Source of the DNA: Turnera subulata
Lineage: Eukaryota > Streptophyta > Magnoliopsida > Malpighiales > Passifloraceae
Assembly: GCA_028386065.3 (NCBI GenBank)
Contig: JAKUCV010006891.1
Location: forward strand, 50,559-114,558
DNA: 64,000 bases
Direction of reading: 5' to 3'
Shown here: positions 22,982 through 35,714 of the stretch, one piece after another
Layout: every line of letters starts with the position of its first letter
How positions within the stretch are numbered: position 1 is the stretch's first letter
Made by a program: the position numbers and the translations under genes
Notes under the pieces: model-generated
The model's database searches: none
Seen by the model: the letters and a program-made list of their open reading frames with translations, nothing else
Told to the model about the DNA's origin: nothing

Positions 22982-25900
22982 TGAAACGCCCGTGTCCCAA
23001 TTTATTAATATGAGTTATAAATTAATTATAGATTGATCAAATTGCCCTTATCATTCCCGGGACACCCATATCCCAAATTATCCACTAAAGAATATATAGC
23101 ATGTGAAGTGACCAAAATGCCCATCTACCCGGGATACCATATCAACAACATAATCAATGAACATTTATACAATAAATTAAACAACAACGAGTATGCAGCG
23201 GAAGATTATACATATGATAACATATATGCAGTGAACTCTATGGATCCGACCCGAGGAGAGGAAAGCACCGCCACCTGCTGATATGCTCTTCTGATCATCG
23301 ATCAGCTAACTTGTGTAAAACTGTGAGGGGGTGAGACCAACCACTGTCTCACCGCAGACAAATAAACCAATAATATACAAAACAAATCAAACTACAAATA
23401 CACCAGCATCAAACAACAACAACCACCATACACAGAGCAAGACATCATCAGACTACAAACCATCACTTGTCATTACTTATATTATTTTCTTTGTTATTAG
23501 GTTTAAATATTTTATTAGGGCCCTCTACTGTGTGCGTCGAGCTGGGTCCCGTCTCATGAGACAACCAGGCATAAGCCCAAATAAACCAGGCACGAAGCCC
23601 AAACATATCCATAGAGAGAGAGACAGAGGGAAAGAGGGAGGTAGAACCGGCCATCACAGGCCCACATGCAAACCCGCATGCCATCCCGAGGGGTATTACT
23701 TCCCGCTCGAACCAACCGGTCAACAGCCCCACAGTAGAATTATTATAGATCGTTATTCTCAATAATGTTTTAAGAGTTGTACCATAAGTTATGATCAACA
23801 GTGTTGTATGGATTTAATATCTTATCCTCAAGTCCGGGCCCCAGCCCACAGTCCACCACACAAACCACAATCTAAACCTCATGTGTTTATCATAACCAAA
23901 CAAGTCATACTAGACAGGCACAATACATCACATCAGACAACAGGCCACATAATCAGGCACACCATGTCATAGGTAACATCCACATAATTCACTTTGCAAA
24001 TAGCAACAATAGCACAACAGGCAAGCATGCATACAACATTAAAGACCAAACAAATAACACCACTTTATATTCCAAGACAATTAACCGAGCATTGTAGGCA
24101 GTAATGCATACAAAGGTTTATAAGTCCTCACCCGGGCCATATCAATTGTCTCGGAAGGCGATTTTCATTCCACCTTAACATATCCTATATTGGAATCAAA
24201 ATGACCACGCATAAGGTTCACATAAAAACATGATGAATGCATGTCAATGTCCTGACTATAACGACATGAAATCTTTTAGTCCTTAAGCCCAATTAAGATA
24301 GGTCTATGGTCTTAGCTCAACAAATCCTATAACCTTAGTCCGAGACTAAAAGTTCGCTTAAGTTCAATTACTTGTCTCAATTAGTGGTTCACAGGGCCTA
24401 AAGCCCACATCAGTTAAAGTCACTGGCCTAAAGCCCATTTTAAATTAATTACTCTTTATTGGGCCTATAGCCCGTATCCATAATAGTCCTTGGGCCTAAG
24501 GCCCATATACCCTTAACATGGCATAACTTGAGTCTAGGCCCGACCCGTTCACTTAACCACATTAATCGAGCTCCCGAGCCCGACCTTTCCGGCCTAAAGA
24601 TATTATGTGCGTCGGATATATATTCCGGCCACGCATTTCTCAACGTGCCACACTCGTTTCCACTAAGTCCATTATTTTTAGATACATCGATAAAAATGCA
24701 TATCTAGTACATGACTTGTACAAGAATTGTAATGCACGCCACTGCTCGGAAATTACCGTTCCAATGCCGGAATACAACCGTCTCGCCGGAACAGTACTTG
24801 ACCTGCCGGATTCCGGTCACGCTTCGCCAGAAATACACCAGAACTAGAGAACGAAGAAACGTTCTCCACAACTGTCAAGCACCAAGAAACAACAACCCAA
24901 CAGCTAATACTTTAGATCCATGTCCACAACATCAAGGAGAATAGAACACCAACACAGATCGCTGAAATTACTTACCGGAGAACAAACCAGCACAAGCCAA
25001 TTCTGGATCCGGACTCCGACGTGTAGATCGAGTAACCCAAGCCTAGAATCTTGCTGCTGAACAAAATCCCGCACCAAGCAGCACCAACAGCATGAGCAAC
25101 CAGATCTAACCCGCACTACGACAAGACCCGACCACCACCACAAGCCATCTAAATCCGACCCCAAAATGCCACAACAATGCAGTAGTGTCCGGCCACCATC
25201 CCGATCACCAACTACATCCTCACACACCGCCATTGACAAGCCCAACCGCCACCCACAAAGCACAAACCCCAAATCGGGTCAAACACACAAGTTGAAGGAA
25301 CAAAGAGGAAGAAATGGACAGAGGGAGGCTTACCATGGCGGCGGCGACCGAGTTCAGTCGCCGAGCTCGAGACGCGCATGCAGACCGAGGCGAGCTCCCT
25401 GGTCCCCGTCACCATTACTCCACGAGCGGCTCCCACCAGTGCAAAAAGAAACGACGACGGCGGCTCCTCGTCACGCCCTTCTGTCCGAGCCCAGATCGCG
25501 AACCAACCCCCGCCTCCTCCCTCGACCTGCACCAGTGACAACACGAAAAGAGGAGATGGAGGCGGCGGCATCTCGACGGCAGCGGCTCGACGGGAGGAAA
25601 GAGGCTACATGGTGGCGGCGTGGAGATGACGAAGATGAGAGGAGGGGGCGACGGTTTGAGAAAGAAGAGAAGTGAGAGAGATCGTGGGGAGTGAGGTGAG
25701 GAAGGCAGCCGAAATCAGAAGAGAAGAGAGTGAGGAGAGAGGGAAGAAAAGATACTTTTTATACCTAGGGTAACCCTAGGGTTCGGCCGGGGCATAAAAC
25801 AGCGTCGTTTTGGCTAGCAAAACGGCGTCGTTTTGCCTTTCCCAGCTCCTCAGGTCAATGCGCTCTTCTAGCTAGTCAAAACGCAAGCTCCCTATGAGTT

Positions 25901-26190
25901 TTATGCCTTGACACCCCCAAAACTACGTAGTATTGATCAATACTACTCCAAAACTTGTGTTCCACACCTAAACGCAAATTTAATACTAAAGAACCAAATT
26001 GGATTAAACTTGAAAAAACAAAGTGGAAATTCCCTCAAGAATAAAATTTAAATAACTTATAAGAATCAATTCCATATGGCAAAAAGTAAAATCCCGAAAG
26101 AGATTTCTCTGAGGTAAAAATTAAATTTTACATACAATAATTTTTTTGAAAATTCCGTAAAAATCAATTAACGAAAATCGGGGCGTTACA
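22982..26190 (-). repeat. 3' LTR of LARD-like copy 1
   Basis: About 3.2 kb, ends TGAAACGCCC...GGGCGTTACA on the plus strand. It contains a GC-rich, CGG-rich block (about 25310-25640). Confidence 0.88.
25755..25763 (-). promoter_or_regulatory. TATA box of the LARD-like LTR promoter
   Basis: In the sense (minus) direction this reads TATAAAAAG. It lies just downstream of an ACGT-core near-palindrome and just upstream of a pyrimidine-rich stretch. The other LTR of this copy has the same box at 30429-30437. Confidence 0.45.
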
Positions 26191-27700
26191 GTTCTACCCC
26201 ATTTAACAAAATTTTGTCCCCGAAATTTACAGAATAAGTCAAGCCACTAAGTGCTTAACTGACACAACGGTGTCTCCCGGTATCAAAATACCGTTGGCCA
26301 AACAACCAAGTAGAACCATCAAATATGTCCTTCAAAACACATATGTTTAACTTTTTCGAGCAAGATTTACACTAAACTAAGTCGATCATCGACTTTAGTC
26401 AAACATGATCCATAAAGCATAAGATCAAAGCACTAACCCAAAAATTTATATCCAATCATCATGAACATTATCAATAGCAAAATCCATAAACTACTTCATT
26501 TATCATCACTCAACCATTTATATCCAATCTTCTAATCCATTAAGCATATCCTCAGATAACCGAATCCACAATTGTTACCTAAGTAACAAGATCATCACTC
26601 CCAATGTGAATTCCTCAAGATCAACACTCCATAACATATATTTCACGATCTGAACCTCAAAGTAATTCCTCTATCATACACCAATTCAGCCGAAATCATA
26701 TATATCCCGGATCATTCCATAGACACTAGAAACCACTCATTACCAAAACTTCATAATTATAACTCCAGAACTTGGATTCCTCAAGACCCAAACATCCTTT
26801 CATAACTCGTTTTCATGAATCTTTTCCTCAAGCCATTCTTAGCACTGACTCCAAAGTTTCTTTGATGAAGAGATTAAAAACATCAATGTATCTCTCGTCA
26901 CATAACATCAACCTAGTAACTGAATCACAATTCCCGAGATCACCTCAAAATCAAACCTCGATACAAACAGACTACCGACATCCCTCAGCACAAGAACTAT
27001 AACCTCAACAAAATTCATGGTCAAAACTTTCCTATAGCTATCACCATTAATGTCTTAAATTCCAACAAGGTTAGATACCTCAAGTAACATTAATTTAACT
27101 TTTCCCCGGATATACTACTAGATCAACCTCAATTTAAACATAATTGACAGAAACTCTCCAAATATACCATTAAATCAAACTCAAATTTAATCAACAATTA
27201 TCAGCTCGAACTCCAAACAAAATTTAACCATATAATAATTCACCAGTAAATTCAAGCTTAGGTATTCAGATCACAAATAACATAAACACCAAGATCACAA
27301 AAGGTCAGATCTATAAGAATCACGTCAGATCATCACTTGATAGATAAAACATCCAAATTAGACCGATGGTTCTTACTTGCATTGGCCAGTTCCACACAGA
27401 CAAGAAACATACACAAAGAATCAAGAGTCTACACCGACTCTAATAGATCAGTGGATCAACCACAAAATAAACTTTGTTACAGTCTAAGCTGCAAGAGCAA
27501 ACATGTCATTACAACGTCAATACCGGGTCACTCCGACCCCCAGCAGGTGCGTGTCCTCCACCGGATCCATAGTACGACTCACTATATGAATGCATATGAC
27601 TATGCAACAAACAACACAGAAAGGAGCAGACTCATGCACATAAGAGCACAAAAACGTATTCACACATCCCAAAGGATCTACAGCCTGCTCCGCTACCAAC
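26191..27700 (-). other. Non-coding internal region of LARD-like copy 1
   Basis: 1.5 kb between the LTRs. At the right end the minus strand reads GTTGGTAGCGGAGCAGG, the putative primer-binding site next to the 5' LTR. At the left end the minus strand runs through a G-rich polypurine tract into the 3' LTR. No gag or pol motif is seen in any frame. Confidence 0.75.
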
Positions 27701-30700
27701 TGAAACGCCCGTGTCCCAATTTATTAATATGAGTTATAAATTAATTATAGATTGATCAAATTGCCCTTATCATTCCCGGGACACCCGTATCCCAAATTAT
27801 CCACTAAAGAATATATAGCATGTGAAGTGACCAAAATGCCCATCTACCTGGGATACCATATCAACAACATAATCAATGAACATTTATACAATAAATTAAA
27901 CAACAACGAGTATGCAGCGGAAGACTATACATATGATAACATATATGCAGTGAACTCTATGGATCCGACCCGAGGAGAGGAAAGCACCGCCACCTGCTGA
28001 TATGCTCTTCTGATCATCGATCAGCTAACCTGTGTAAAACTGTGAGGGGGTGAGACCAACCACTGTCTCACCGCAGACAAATAAACCAATAATATACAAA
28101 ACAAATCAAACTACAAATACACCGGCATCAAACAACAACAACCACCATACACAGAGCAAGACATCATCAGACTACAAACCATCACTTGTCATTACTTATA
28201 TTATTTTCTTTGTTATTAGGTTTAAATATTTTATTAGGGCCCTCTACTGTGTGCGTCGAGCTCGGTCCCGTCTCATGAGACAACCAGGCATAAGCCCAAA
28301 TAAACCAGGCACGAAGCCCAAACATATCCATAGAGAGAGAGACAGAGGGAAAGAGGGAGGAAGAAAGGGGGAGATAGAAAGAGAGAGGTAGAACCGGCCA
28401 TCACAGGCCCACATGCAAACCCGCATGCCATCCCGAGGGGTATTACTTCCCGCTCGAACCAACCGGTCAACAGCCCCACAGTAGAATTATTATAGATCGT
28501 TATTCTCAATAATGTTTTAAGAGTTGTACCATAAGTTATGATCAACAGTGTTGTGTGGATTTAATATCTTATCCTCAAGTCCGGGCCCCAGCCCACAGTC
28601 CACCACACAAACCACAATCTAAACCTCATGTGTTTATCATAACCAAACAAGTCATACTAGACAGGCACAATACATCACATCAGACAACAGGCCACATAAT
28701 CAGGCACACCACGTCATAGGTAACATCAACATACTTCACTTTGCAAATAGCAACAACAGCACAACAGGCAAGCATGCATACAACATTAAAGACCAAACAA
28801 ATAACACCACTTTATATTCCAAGACAATTAACCGAGCATTGTAGGCAGTAATGCATACAAAGATTTATAAGTCCTCACCTGGGCCATATCAATTGTCTTG
28901 GAAGCCGAAGTTCATTCCACCTTAACATATCCTATATTGGAATCAAAATGACCACGCATAAGGTTCACATAAAAACATGATGATTGCATGTCAATGTCCT
29001 GACTATAACGACATGAAATCTTTTAGTCCTTAAGCCCAATTAAGATAGGTCTGTGGTCTTAGCTCAACAAATCCTATAACCTTAGTCCGAGACTAAAAGT
29101 TCGCTTAAGTTCAATTATTTGTCTCAATTAGTGGTTCACAGGGCCTAAAGCCCACATCAGTTAAAGTCACTGGCCTAAAGCCCATTTTAAATTAATTACT
29201 CTTTATTGGGCCTATAGCCCGTATCCATAATAGTCCTTGGGCCTAAGGCCCATATACCCTTAACATGGCATAACTTGGGTCTAGGCCCGACCCGTTCACT
29301 TAACCACATTAATCGAGCTCCCGAGCCGGACTTTTCCGGCCTAAAGATATTATGTGCGTCGGATATATATTCTGGCCACGCATTTCTCAACATGCCACAC
29401 TCGTTTCCACTAAGTCCATTATTTTTAGATACATCGATAAAAATGCATATCTAGTACATGACTTGTACAAGAATTGTAATGCACGCCACTGCTCGAAAAT
29501 TAACGTTCCAATGCCGGAATACAACCGTCTCGCCGGAACAGTACTTGACCTGCCGGATTCCGGTCACGCTTCGCCGGAAATACACCAGAACTAGAGAACG
29601 AAGAAACGTTCTCCACAACTGTCAAGCACCAAGAAACAACAACCCAACAGCTAATACTTTAGATCCATGACCACAACATCATGGAGAATAGAACACCAAC
29701 ACAGATCGCCGAAATTACTTACCGGAGAACAAACCAGCACAAGCCAATTCTGGATCCGGACTCCGACGTGTAGATCGAGTAACCCAAGCCTAGAATCTTG
29801 CTGCTGAACAAAACCCCGCACCAAGCAGCACCAACAGCACGAGCAACCAGTTCTAACCCGCACTACGACAAGACCCGACCACCACCACAAGCCATCTAAA
29901 TCCGACCCCAAAACGCCACAGCAACGCAGTAGTGTCCGGCCACCATCCCGATCACCAACTACATCCTCACACACCGCCATTGACGAGCCCAACCGCCACC
30001 CACAAAGCACAAACCCCAAATCGGGTCAAACACACAAGTTGAAGGAACAAAGAGGAAGAAATGGACAGAGGGAGGCTTACCACGGCGGCGGCGACCGAGT
30101 TTAGTCGCCGAGCTCGAGACGCACGTGCAGACCGAGGCGAGCTCCCTGATCCCCGTCACCGTTACTCCACGAGCGGCTCCCACCAGTGCAAAAAGAAACG
30201 ACGACAGCGGCTCCTCGTCACGCCCTTCTGTCCGAGCCCAGATCGCGAACCAACCCCCGCTCGACGGGAGGAAAAAGGCTACATGGTGGCGGCGTGGAGA
30301 TGACGAAGATGAGAGGAGGGGGCGATGGTTTGAGAAAGAAGAGAAGTGAGAGAGATCGTGGGGAGTGAGGTGAGGAAGGCAGCCGAAATCAGAAGAGAAG
30401 AGAGTGAGGAGAGAGGGAAGAAAAGATACTTTTTATACCTAGGGTAACCCTAGGGTTCGGCCGGGGCATAAAACAGCGTCGTTTTGGCTAGCAAAACGGC
30501 GTTGTTTTGCCTTTCCCAGCTCCTCAGGTCAATGCGCTCTTCTAGCTAGTCAAAACGCAAGCTCCCTATGAGTTTTATGCCTTGACACCCCCAAAACTAC
30601 GTAGTATTGATCAATACTACTCCAAAACTTGTGTTCCACACCTAAACGCAAATTTAATACTAAAGAACCAAATTGGATTAAACTTGAAAAAACAAAGTGG

Positions 30701-30864
30701 AAATTCCCTCAAGAATAAAATTTAAATAACTTATAAGAATCAATTCCATATGGCAAAAAGTAAAATCCCGAAAGAGATTTCTTTGAGGTAAAAATTAAAT
30801 TTTACATACAATAATTTTTTTGAAAATTCCGTAAAAATCAATTAACGAAAATCGGGGCATTACA
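27701..30864 (-). repeat. 5' LTR of LARD-like copy 1
   Basis: About 3.16 kb, near-identical to 22982-26190. It lacks a segment present at about 25510-25590 in the other LTR and has an extra AG-rich insert near 28355-28390. Confidence 0.88.
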
Positions 30865-30963
30865 GTCTATCTCGACAGATATGTGTATGGCAACCACATC
30901 CTACAAAAGTAATGGCAATACAGATAAGGAAACTGCTTTTAACTTTAGTTAGCGGATTCTCAG
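30865..30963 (+). pseudogene. 99-bp island of viral coat-protein sequence between two insertions
   Basis: Reads DMCMATTSYKSNGNTDKET and continues the coat-protein frame broken at 22981. It is flanked by the GTCTA target duplication of the left element and the CTCAG duplication of the right one (30959-30963). The same stretch is uninterrupted in the left-reading arm near 58615-58720. Confidence 0.9.
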
Positions 30964-33900
30964 TGTAACGCCCCGAATTTTCTGCATTTAATTTCTAGGG
31001 TTCTCGGAATTTTTGAACTTTATTTCCCATTTTACCCTTGAGGAATTTTAGGGTTTTGGTCTTGAAAAAAAAATAAATTAATTTCCTAGGATATATTAAT
31101 TTTAAGTTGGTATTGTTCCTTGTTCGGGTTTGTTGGAAATAAAATGTGTCTCGGGGTGAAAAACGGGGTTTGATGTGGTTGAAAAAAAACTACGTAGTTT
31201 TGGGTTAAAGAAAGGAAAAGAAGAGATAATGAAACCTAACCCTACTATTCACGTGTTGACCAGGGGAGGAGTTGACCGCGCCTTAGGCCAAAACGACGTC
31301 GTTTTGGGTCTAGGCCGACAACCCTAACCCCTTTCTCTCTTTTCTTCTCCTCTCTCTTTCTTTCCTTTTCTCTCCCGCCACCTCACCTCTCTCCCACAAT
31401 TTTTCTTCCCCATGATTTCCTATCCCCTCTTCCGGTTCTTCCTCTCACTCCGGGGTCGTGCTCACAATGGATAATGAAACCATTTTCGTCAAATCTCTCT
31501 TTCTTTTCTCCTTTTCTCTTTTTCCATCTTCCTCTCTTCCCCACGCCACGCCGCCTTCTATTCTCCTCACTTTCCTCTGCTCGCTGCTGCAAGTCGAAGG
31601 AAGGAGGAGCTGCCGATGCCTCTACTTCTTCTGGTTTTGATTGGTTGATGTTGTGTTGTCTGGTCGACTGAGGTTGCTACTGGCCGGGTTGATGCTGACT
31701 GTGGATGGAGGCGGGACTGGTTCGTGTATGGGTGGTGTTGGCCGAGAACAATGCTGTTGGTGCAGGAAGGCGTAGTGGCAGTGACCTGACGGCTCGATTG
31801 TAGGTATTGGTTTGGATTCCGTACCTGTGCTGTTGTTTTGGTTATAGGTAAGTTTTCTGGTGACTTTGGCTTTTGAGATTCTTTTAATATCTTCTTGAAT
31901 ATGTGTGTTGGGGCTGAGTGATGATTGGTTGTTGTTTCAGGTTAGTTGGTTCCGGCAGTGTGGTTGTTATTCTTCCGGGCAGAGGAGGGCTGTGCTCGGC
32001 TTTGGTCAAACAACAGGTCCGGGTAGTGTTTTTCCAGTAAGGACCCGATATCTCAATCTGTTGCTTAGTTTGTTCTGGTTGCTTGGTGATTGTTGTTTGG
32101 TTAATACTTGTGAATATGAATTAATGTGAGCATGACAGATTGGCATTTGTGGAGCATTGAATATTTAAATCAGCTCATTTGTTTTTACTGCTCATGAATC
32201 AATTACTTTGATAATAAAATATGTCCATCTAGTGTTGCATCGTTTGTGGGGCTGAACATGTGGTTGCCACTTGTGGCCGACTAGAATATTAAAAACCTTG
32301 GTAGACAACATTACCTTAGTGCATATTTGTACTAAGTCCATAAGAGTGCGTCTCACATGGGTTTACTTTGTTTGAAATTCATTTCCATTGAATCATCATA
32401 TGTAGGTGCACTGGTTATACTAAATATTTACATTTACTAGTCACTAATTTACGATAAGTGTGAGATGGGAGTAATAATGGCTTTTGACGTGTTTCAATGC
32501 AAGATCAATAACTCAAAAGAATTCTTTTTCCAATTTAATAGATTTGCCTTGAGGATTGGCACCATAAAACTTTGTTTTCTATGCTTTTGGTTTCTAAATG
32601 GATTGTCCAGTTTTAAATGAGTTTCTACATTTCAACATCGTCTGTTTATAAAATTGATTACTTTGAGTTAAAGTCGGATTGGACATGGTTTTAGATTCGG
32701 TAGCTATACATTGAACCTTAAATGCTAATATGGACTTCATAAGAATCGGGCTACAAAACCAACGGTATAACGGGGTTAAAGGTGGGTTTAATACGGTGGG
32801 CTTTACGCCCTGTTATAAAATTGGAGTTGATTTAGGCTTAGACTCGGATCTCTTAGTAACGGGCCTAGTGTACGGTTTAAGTTCAAGAACATATCATTAG
32901 CATGATCATTCATTTGTCGTGAGTAAGCATCTTATATGATGTGTATGTTCGTAGGACGTTATGGACATAGGAATGTTGAGGCGGGAAGAGGCTTCGACTT
33001 CTGAGGCATTTATTATGGCCCAGGTGAGGACATATAAACCTTTGTATGCATTACTGCCTACAATACTCGGTTAATAAACATGGTACATGAAGTGGTAATA
33101 CTTGGTTGGCATTGCATGCTATATGCATGTATGCTTGTTGTGTTGGTGTTCCTGTGTGCACTTGTATCTTAATGGTGATACTTGATGTGATATGTTTGAT
33201 TATGTGAATCGTGTGCCTGTGTGATATGACATGCCAGTTGAGCATGATTTGTTTGTTATGATTAAATAATATGAGATATGATTATGTGATTCGTGTGGTG
33301 ATTTGTGGGCTGGAGGCCCGGACTGGAAAATGAAATGTTAAATCCACACAGTCCTGGACAATCATAATGTTTGGCACATATAACTCATTAAGTATAACTG
33401 AGAATAATGTACATTAAAAATATACTACTGTGGGGCTGTTGACCGGTTGGTTCGAGCGGGAAGTGATACCCCTCGGGATTGCATGCGGGATAGCATGGTA
33501 TATGCGGTTTAGCATATGGGTCTGTGATGACCGGTTGTACCTCCCTCTTTCTACCTCCCTCTTTCTCTCTGTCTATCTCTCTCTCTCTCACTGATTGTAT
33601 TGGGCCTTGCCCTGATTATATTGGGCTTATGCCCTGGTTGTCTCATGAGACGGGACCGAGCTCGACGCACACAGTAGAGGGCTCTAATAAAATGTTTAAC
33701 TCTAATAATGATAAAGTATAACCATAATAAGATGTTTAACGAGCAATGATTTAAAGCCTGATGATAAATTGTGTTGTGTGTTGTGACTTGCTTGTGCACT
33801 ATGGTTGTTATTGCCTGATGCCGGTGTAATTGTGGTTGATTTGTATTTGTATACTATGGTTTATTTGTTTGCGGTGAGACAGTGGTTGGTCTCACCCCCT

Positions 33901-34180
33901 CACAGACTTTTACAGGTTAGCTGTTCGTTGAGCAGTGGTGCATATCAGCAGGTGGCGGTGTTTTCCTCCTCGGGTCGGATCCATAAGGTGCATTTCATTC
34001 ATTTTTGTTTATGTATTTGTCTTCCGCTGCATACTCGAATTGTATTATTTATTGTATGATATATTGCGTAATTAAATGATGATTATCTTGTTTGTATTGT
34101 ATCCCGGGTAGAAAGGGCAATTTGGTCTTTTCGTATGTTTTAATTAATTTATTTAGATATTTTGGGATACGGGTGTTTCA
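30964..34180 (+). repeat. 5' LTR of LARD-like copy 2
   Basis: 3.2 kb, TGTAACGCCCCGA...GGGTGTTTCA. It carries a perfect 20-bp palindrome at 31288-31307 and a CT-rich stretch at 33571-33590. Confidence 0.88.
31288..31307. promoter_or_regulatory. Perfect 20-bp palindrome with ACGT core in the LTR
   Basis: CCAAAACGACGTCGTTTTGG is its own reverse complement and contains GACGTC, the core bound by plant bZIP factors. It recurs intact at 36038-36057 in the 3' LTR and in altered form in related LTRs (about 25817-25840 and 61706-61725). Confidence 0.5.
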
Positions 34181-35714
34181 GTTGGTAGCGGAACAGGCTG
34201 TAGATCCTTGGGGATGTTTTGATATGTTTTGCGATCTTCTGTGCGTATGTCTGCTCCTTTTTTTTTTGAGTCGGTTGTTGCATTTGTCATATGCATTCAT
34301 ATAGTGAGTTTGTCTATGGATCTTGTGGAGGACACGCACCTGTTGAGGGTCGGAGTGACCCGGTATTGTCGATGAAATGACATGTTTTTCTTTACCGCTT
34401 AGGCTGTAGCTAAGTTTGTTTCGTGGAATATTCACTATTTTATCAGAGTCGGTGTAGACTCTTGATTCTTTGCTTATGCTTTTGTGTCGGTGTTGGTACA
34501 CCGTTGCTATATTTTCCTGTGTTGTTGCTGGAAGGGGCTTTCCTACGGTGACATGTGTGATAGTTCCAGAAATGGAATTGGCCAATACAAGTAAGAACCA
34601 TCGATTGGTTTTTGGACGTTACATCTGTTAAGAGATAATCTGAAATGATGATTGTGGATATGATTCTAGTATTCTAGGTGATCATGTTATTTGTGGTCTG
34701 ATTTGCTAAGGTCGAGGATTTGAATTTACTTGTGAAAATATTATGTGGATTTAATCTTGTTTGGAGTTCGAGATGATAGTTTCTTGAATTAATTTGAGGT
34801 TGACCAAATGGTATATTTGGGGAAAAATCTTTTAATGATACTTGAGGTACTTAATTTTGTTGAGATTTGAGATATTAATGGTGATTGTGATAAAAAGGGT
34901 TGGTCATGAATTATTGTTGTGAAGTTACGGCTTATATACGGGCTGAGGATTCCGGAAGTATGTTTACATTGAGGTTTGATTTTGAGGTGATCTCGGGAAT
35001 CGAGAATTTAATGCTAGTTAGGTAATTGTGTGACAAGAGATACAGTGGTGTTTTAAGTTCTTCATTAAAGAAACTTTGATGTTCATATTAACTTGGGCGA
35101 TAGACTTATAAGTATGAGTTATGAAAGGATGTGTGGGTCTTAAGGAATCCATGGTATAGAATTAGATTATGAAGTTTTGGTAATGAGTGGTTTCTAGTGT
35201 CTAAGGTATGATCCGGGATATATACGATTTTGGCTGGATTGGTGTATGATAGAGGAATTACTTTGAGGTTCAGATCATGAAACATATGTTATGGAGTGTT
35301 GGTCTTGAGGAATTCATATTGGGAGTGATGATCTTGTTATTTAGGTAACAATTGTGGATTCGGTTATCTAAGGATATGCTTAATGGATTAAAGGATTGGA
35401 TAGATTTGGTTGAGTGATGATAAATGAAATTGTTTATGGATTCTCGTATTATCAATGGTGAGGATGATTGGATAAAACTATTGGGTTACTGCTTTGATCT
35501 TATGCTTTATTAATCATGTTGGACTAAAGTCAATGATTGATTTGGTACATCGGAGTTCTTGCTTGGAAATGTGATTGATGGACATGATGGTTCTACTTGG
35601 TAGTTTTGGCCGACGGTATTTTGATACCGGGTGACACCTGTTGTGTCAGTTAAGCACTGGTTGCTTGACTTATTTATAAATTTCGAGGACGAAATTTTGT
35701 TAAGTGGGTAGAAC
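34181..35714 (+). other. Non-coding internal region of LARD-like copy 2
   Basis: 1.5 kb without a recognisable gag, protease, RT or integrase motif. Antisense open frames here look like chance. Confidence 0.7.

Larger units (their letters stand above)
22982..30864 (-). mobile_element. Non-autonomous LTR retrotransposon with 3.2-kb LTRs (LARD-like), copy 1
   Basis: Inserted antisense in the viral arm. It is bounded by TGAAACGCCC at left and the inverted start TGTAATGCCCCGA (minus strand) at right, with 5-bp target duplication GTCTA at 22977-22981 and 30865-30869. LTRs are 22982-26190 and 27701-30864; the internal part is only 1.5 kb and codes for nothing recognisable. The LTRs are very similar, differing mainly by a short insertion near 28360 and a deletion near 30260, so insertion is fairly recent. 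The polypurine side keeps a gypsy-style ACGAAATTTTGTTAAATGGGG run-in, suggesting derivation from a Ty3/gypsy element that lost its genes. Confidence 0.9.

Noticed and set aside
25166..25675. 169-codon frame in the GC-rich part of the LARD-like LTR
   Set aside because: It is Arg/Pro-rich, and the frame is disrupted in the other LTR of the same element. Best explained as a GC-rich untranslated LTR segment.
34178..34585. 135-codon antisense frame across the 5' LTR/internal border of LARD-like copy 2
   Set aside because: It crosses the primer-binding site and has no motif. A similar frame in copy 1 is not preserved over its length.
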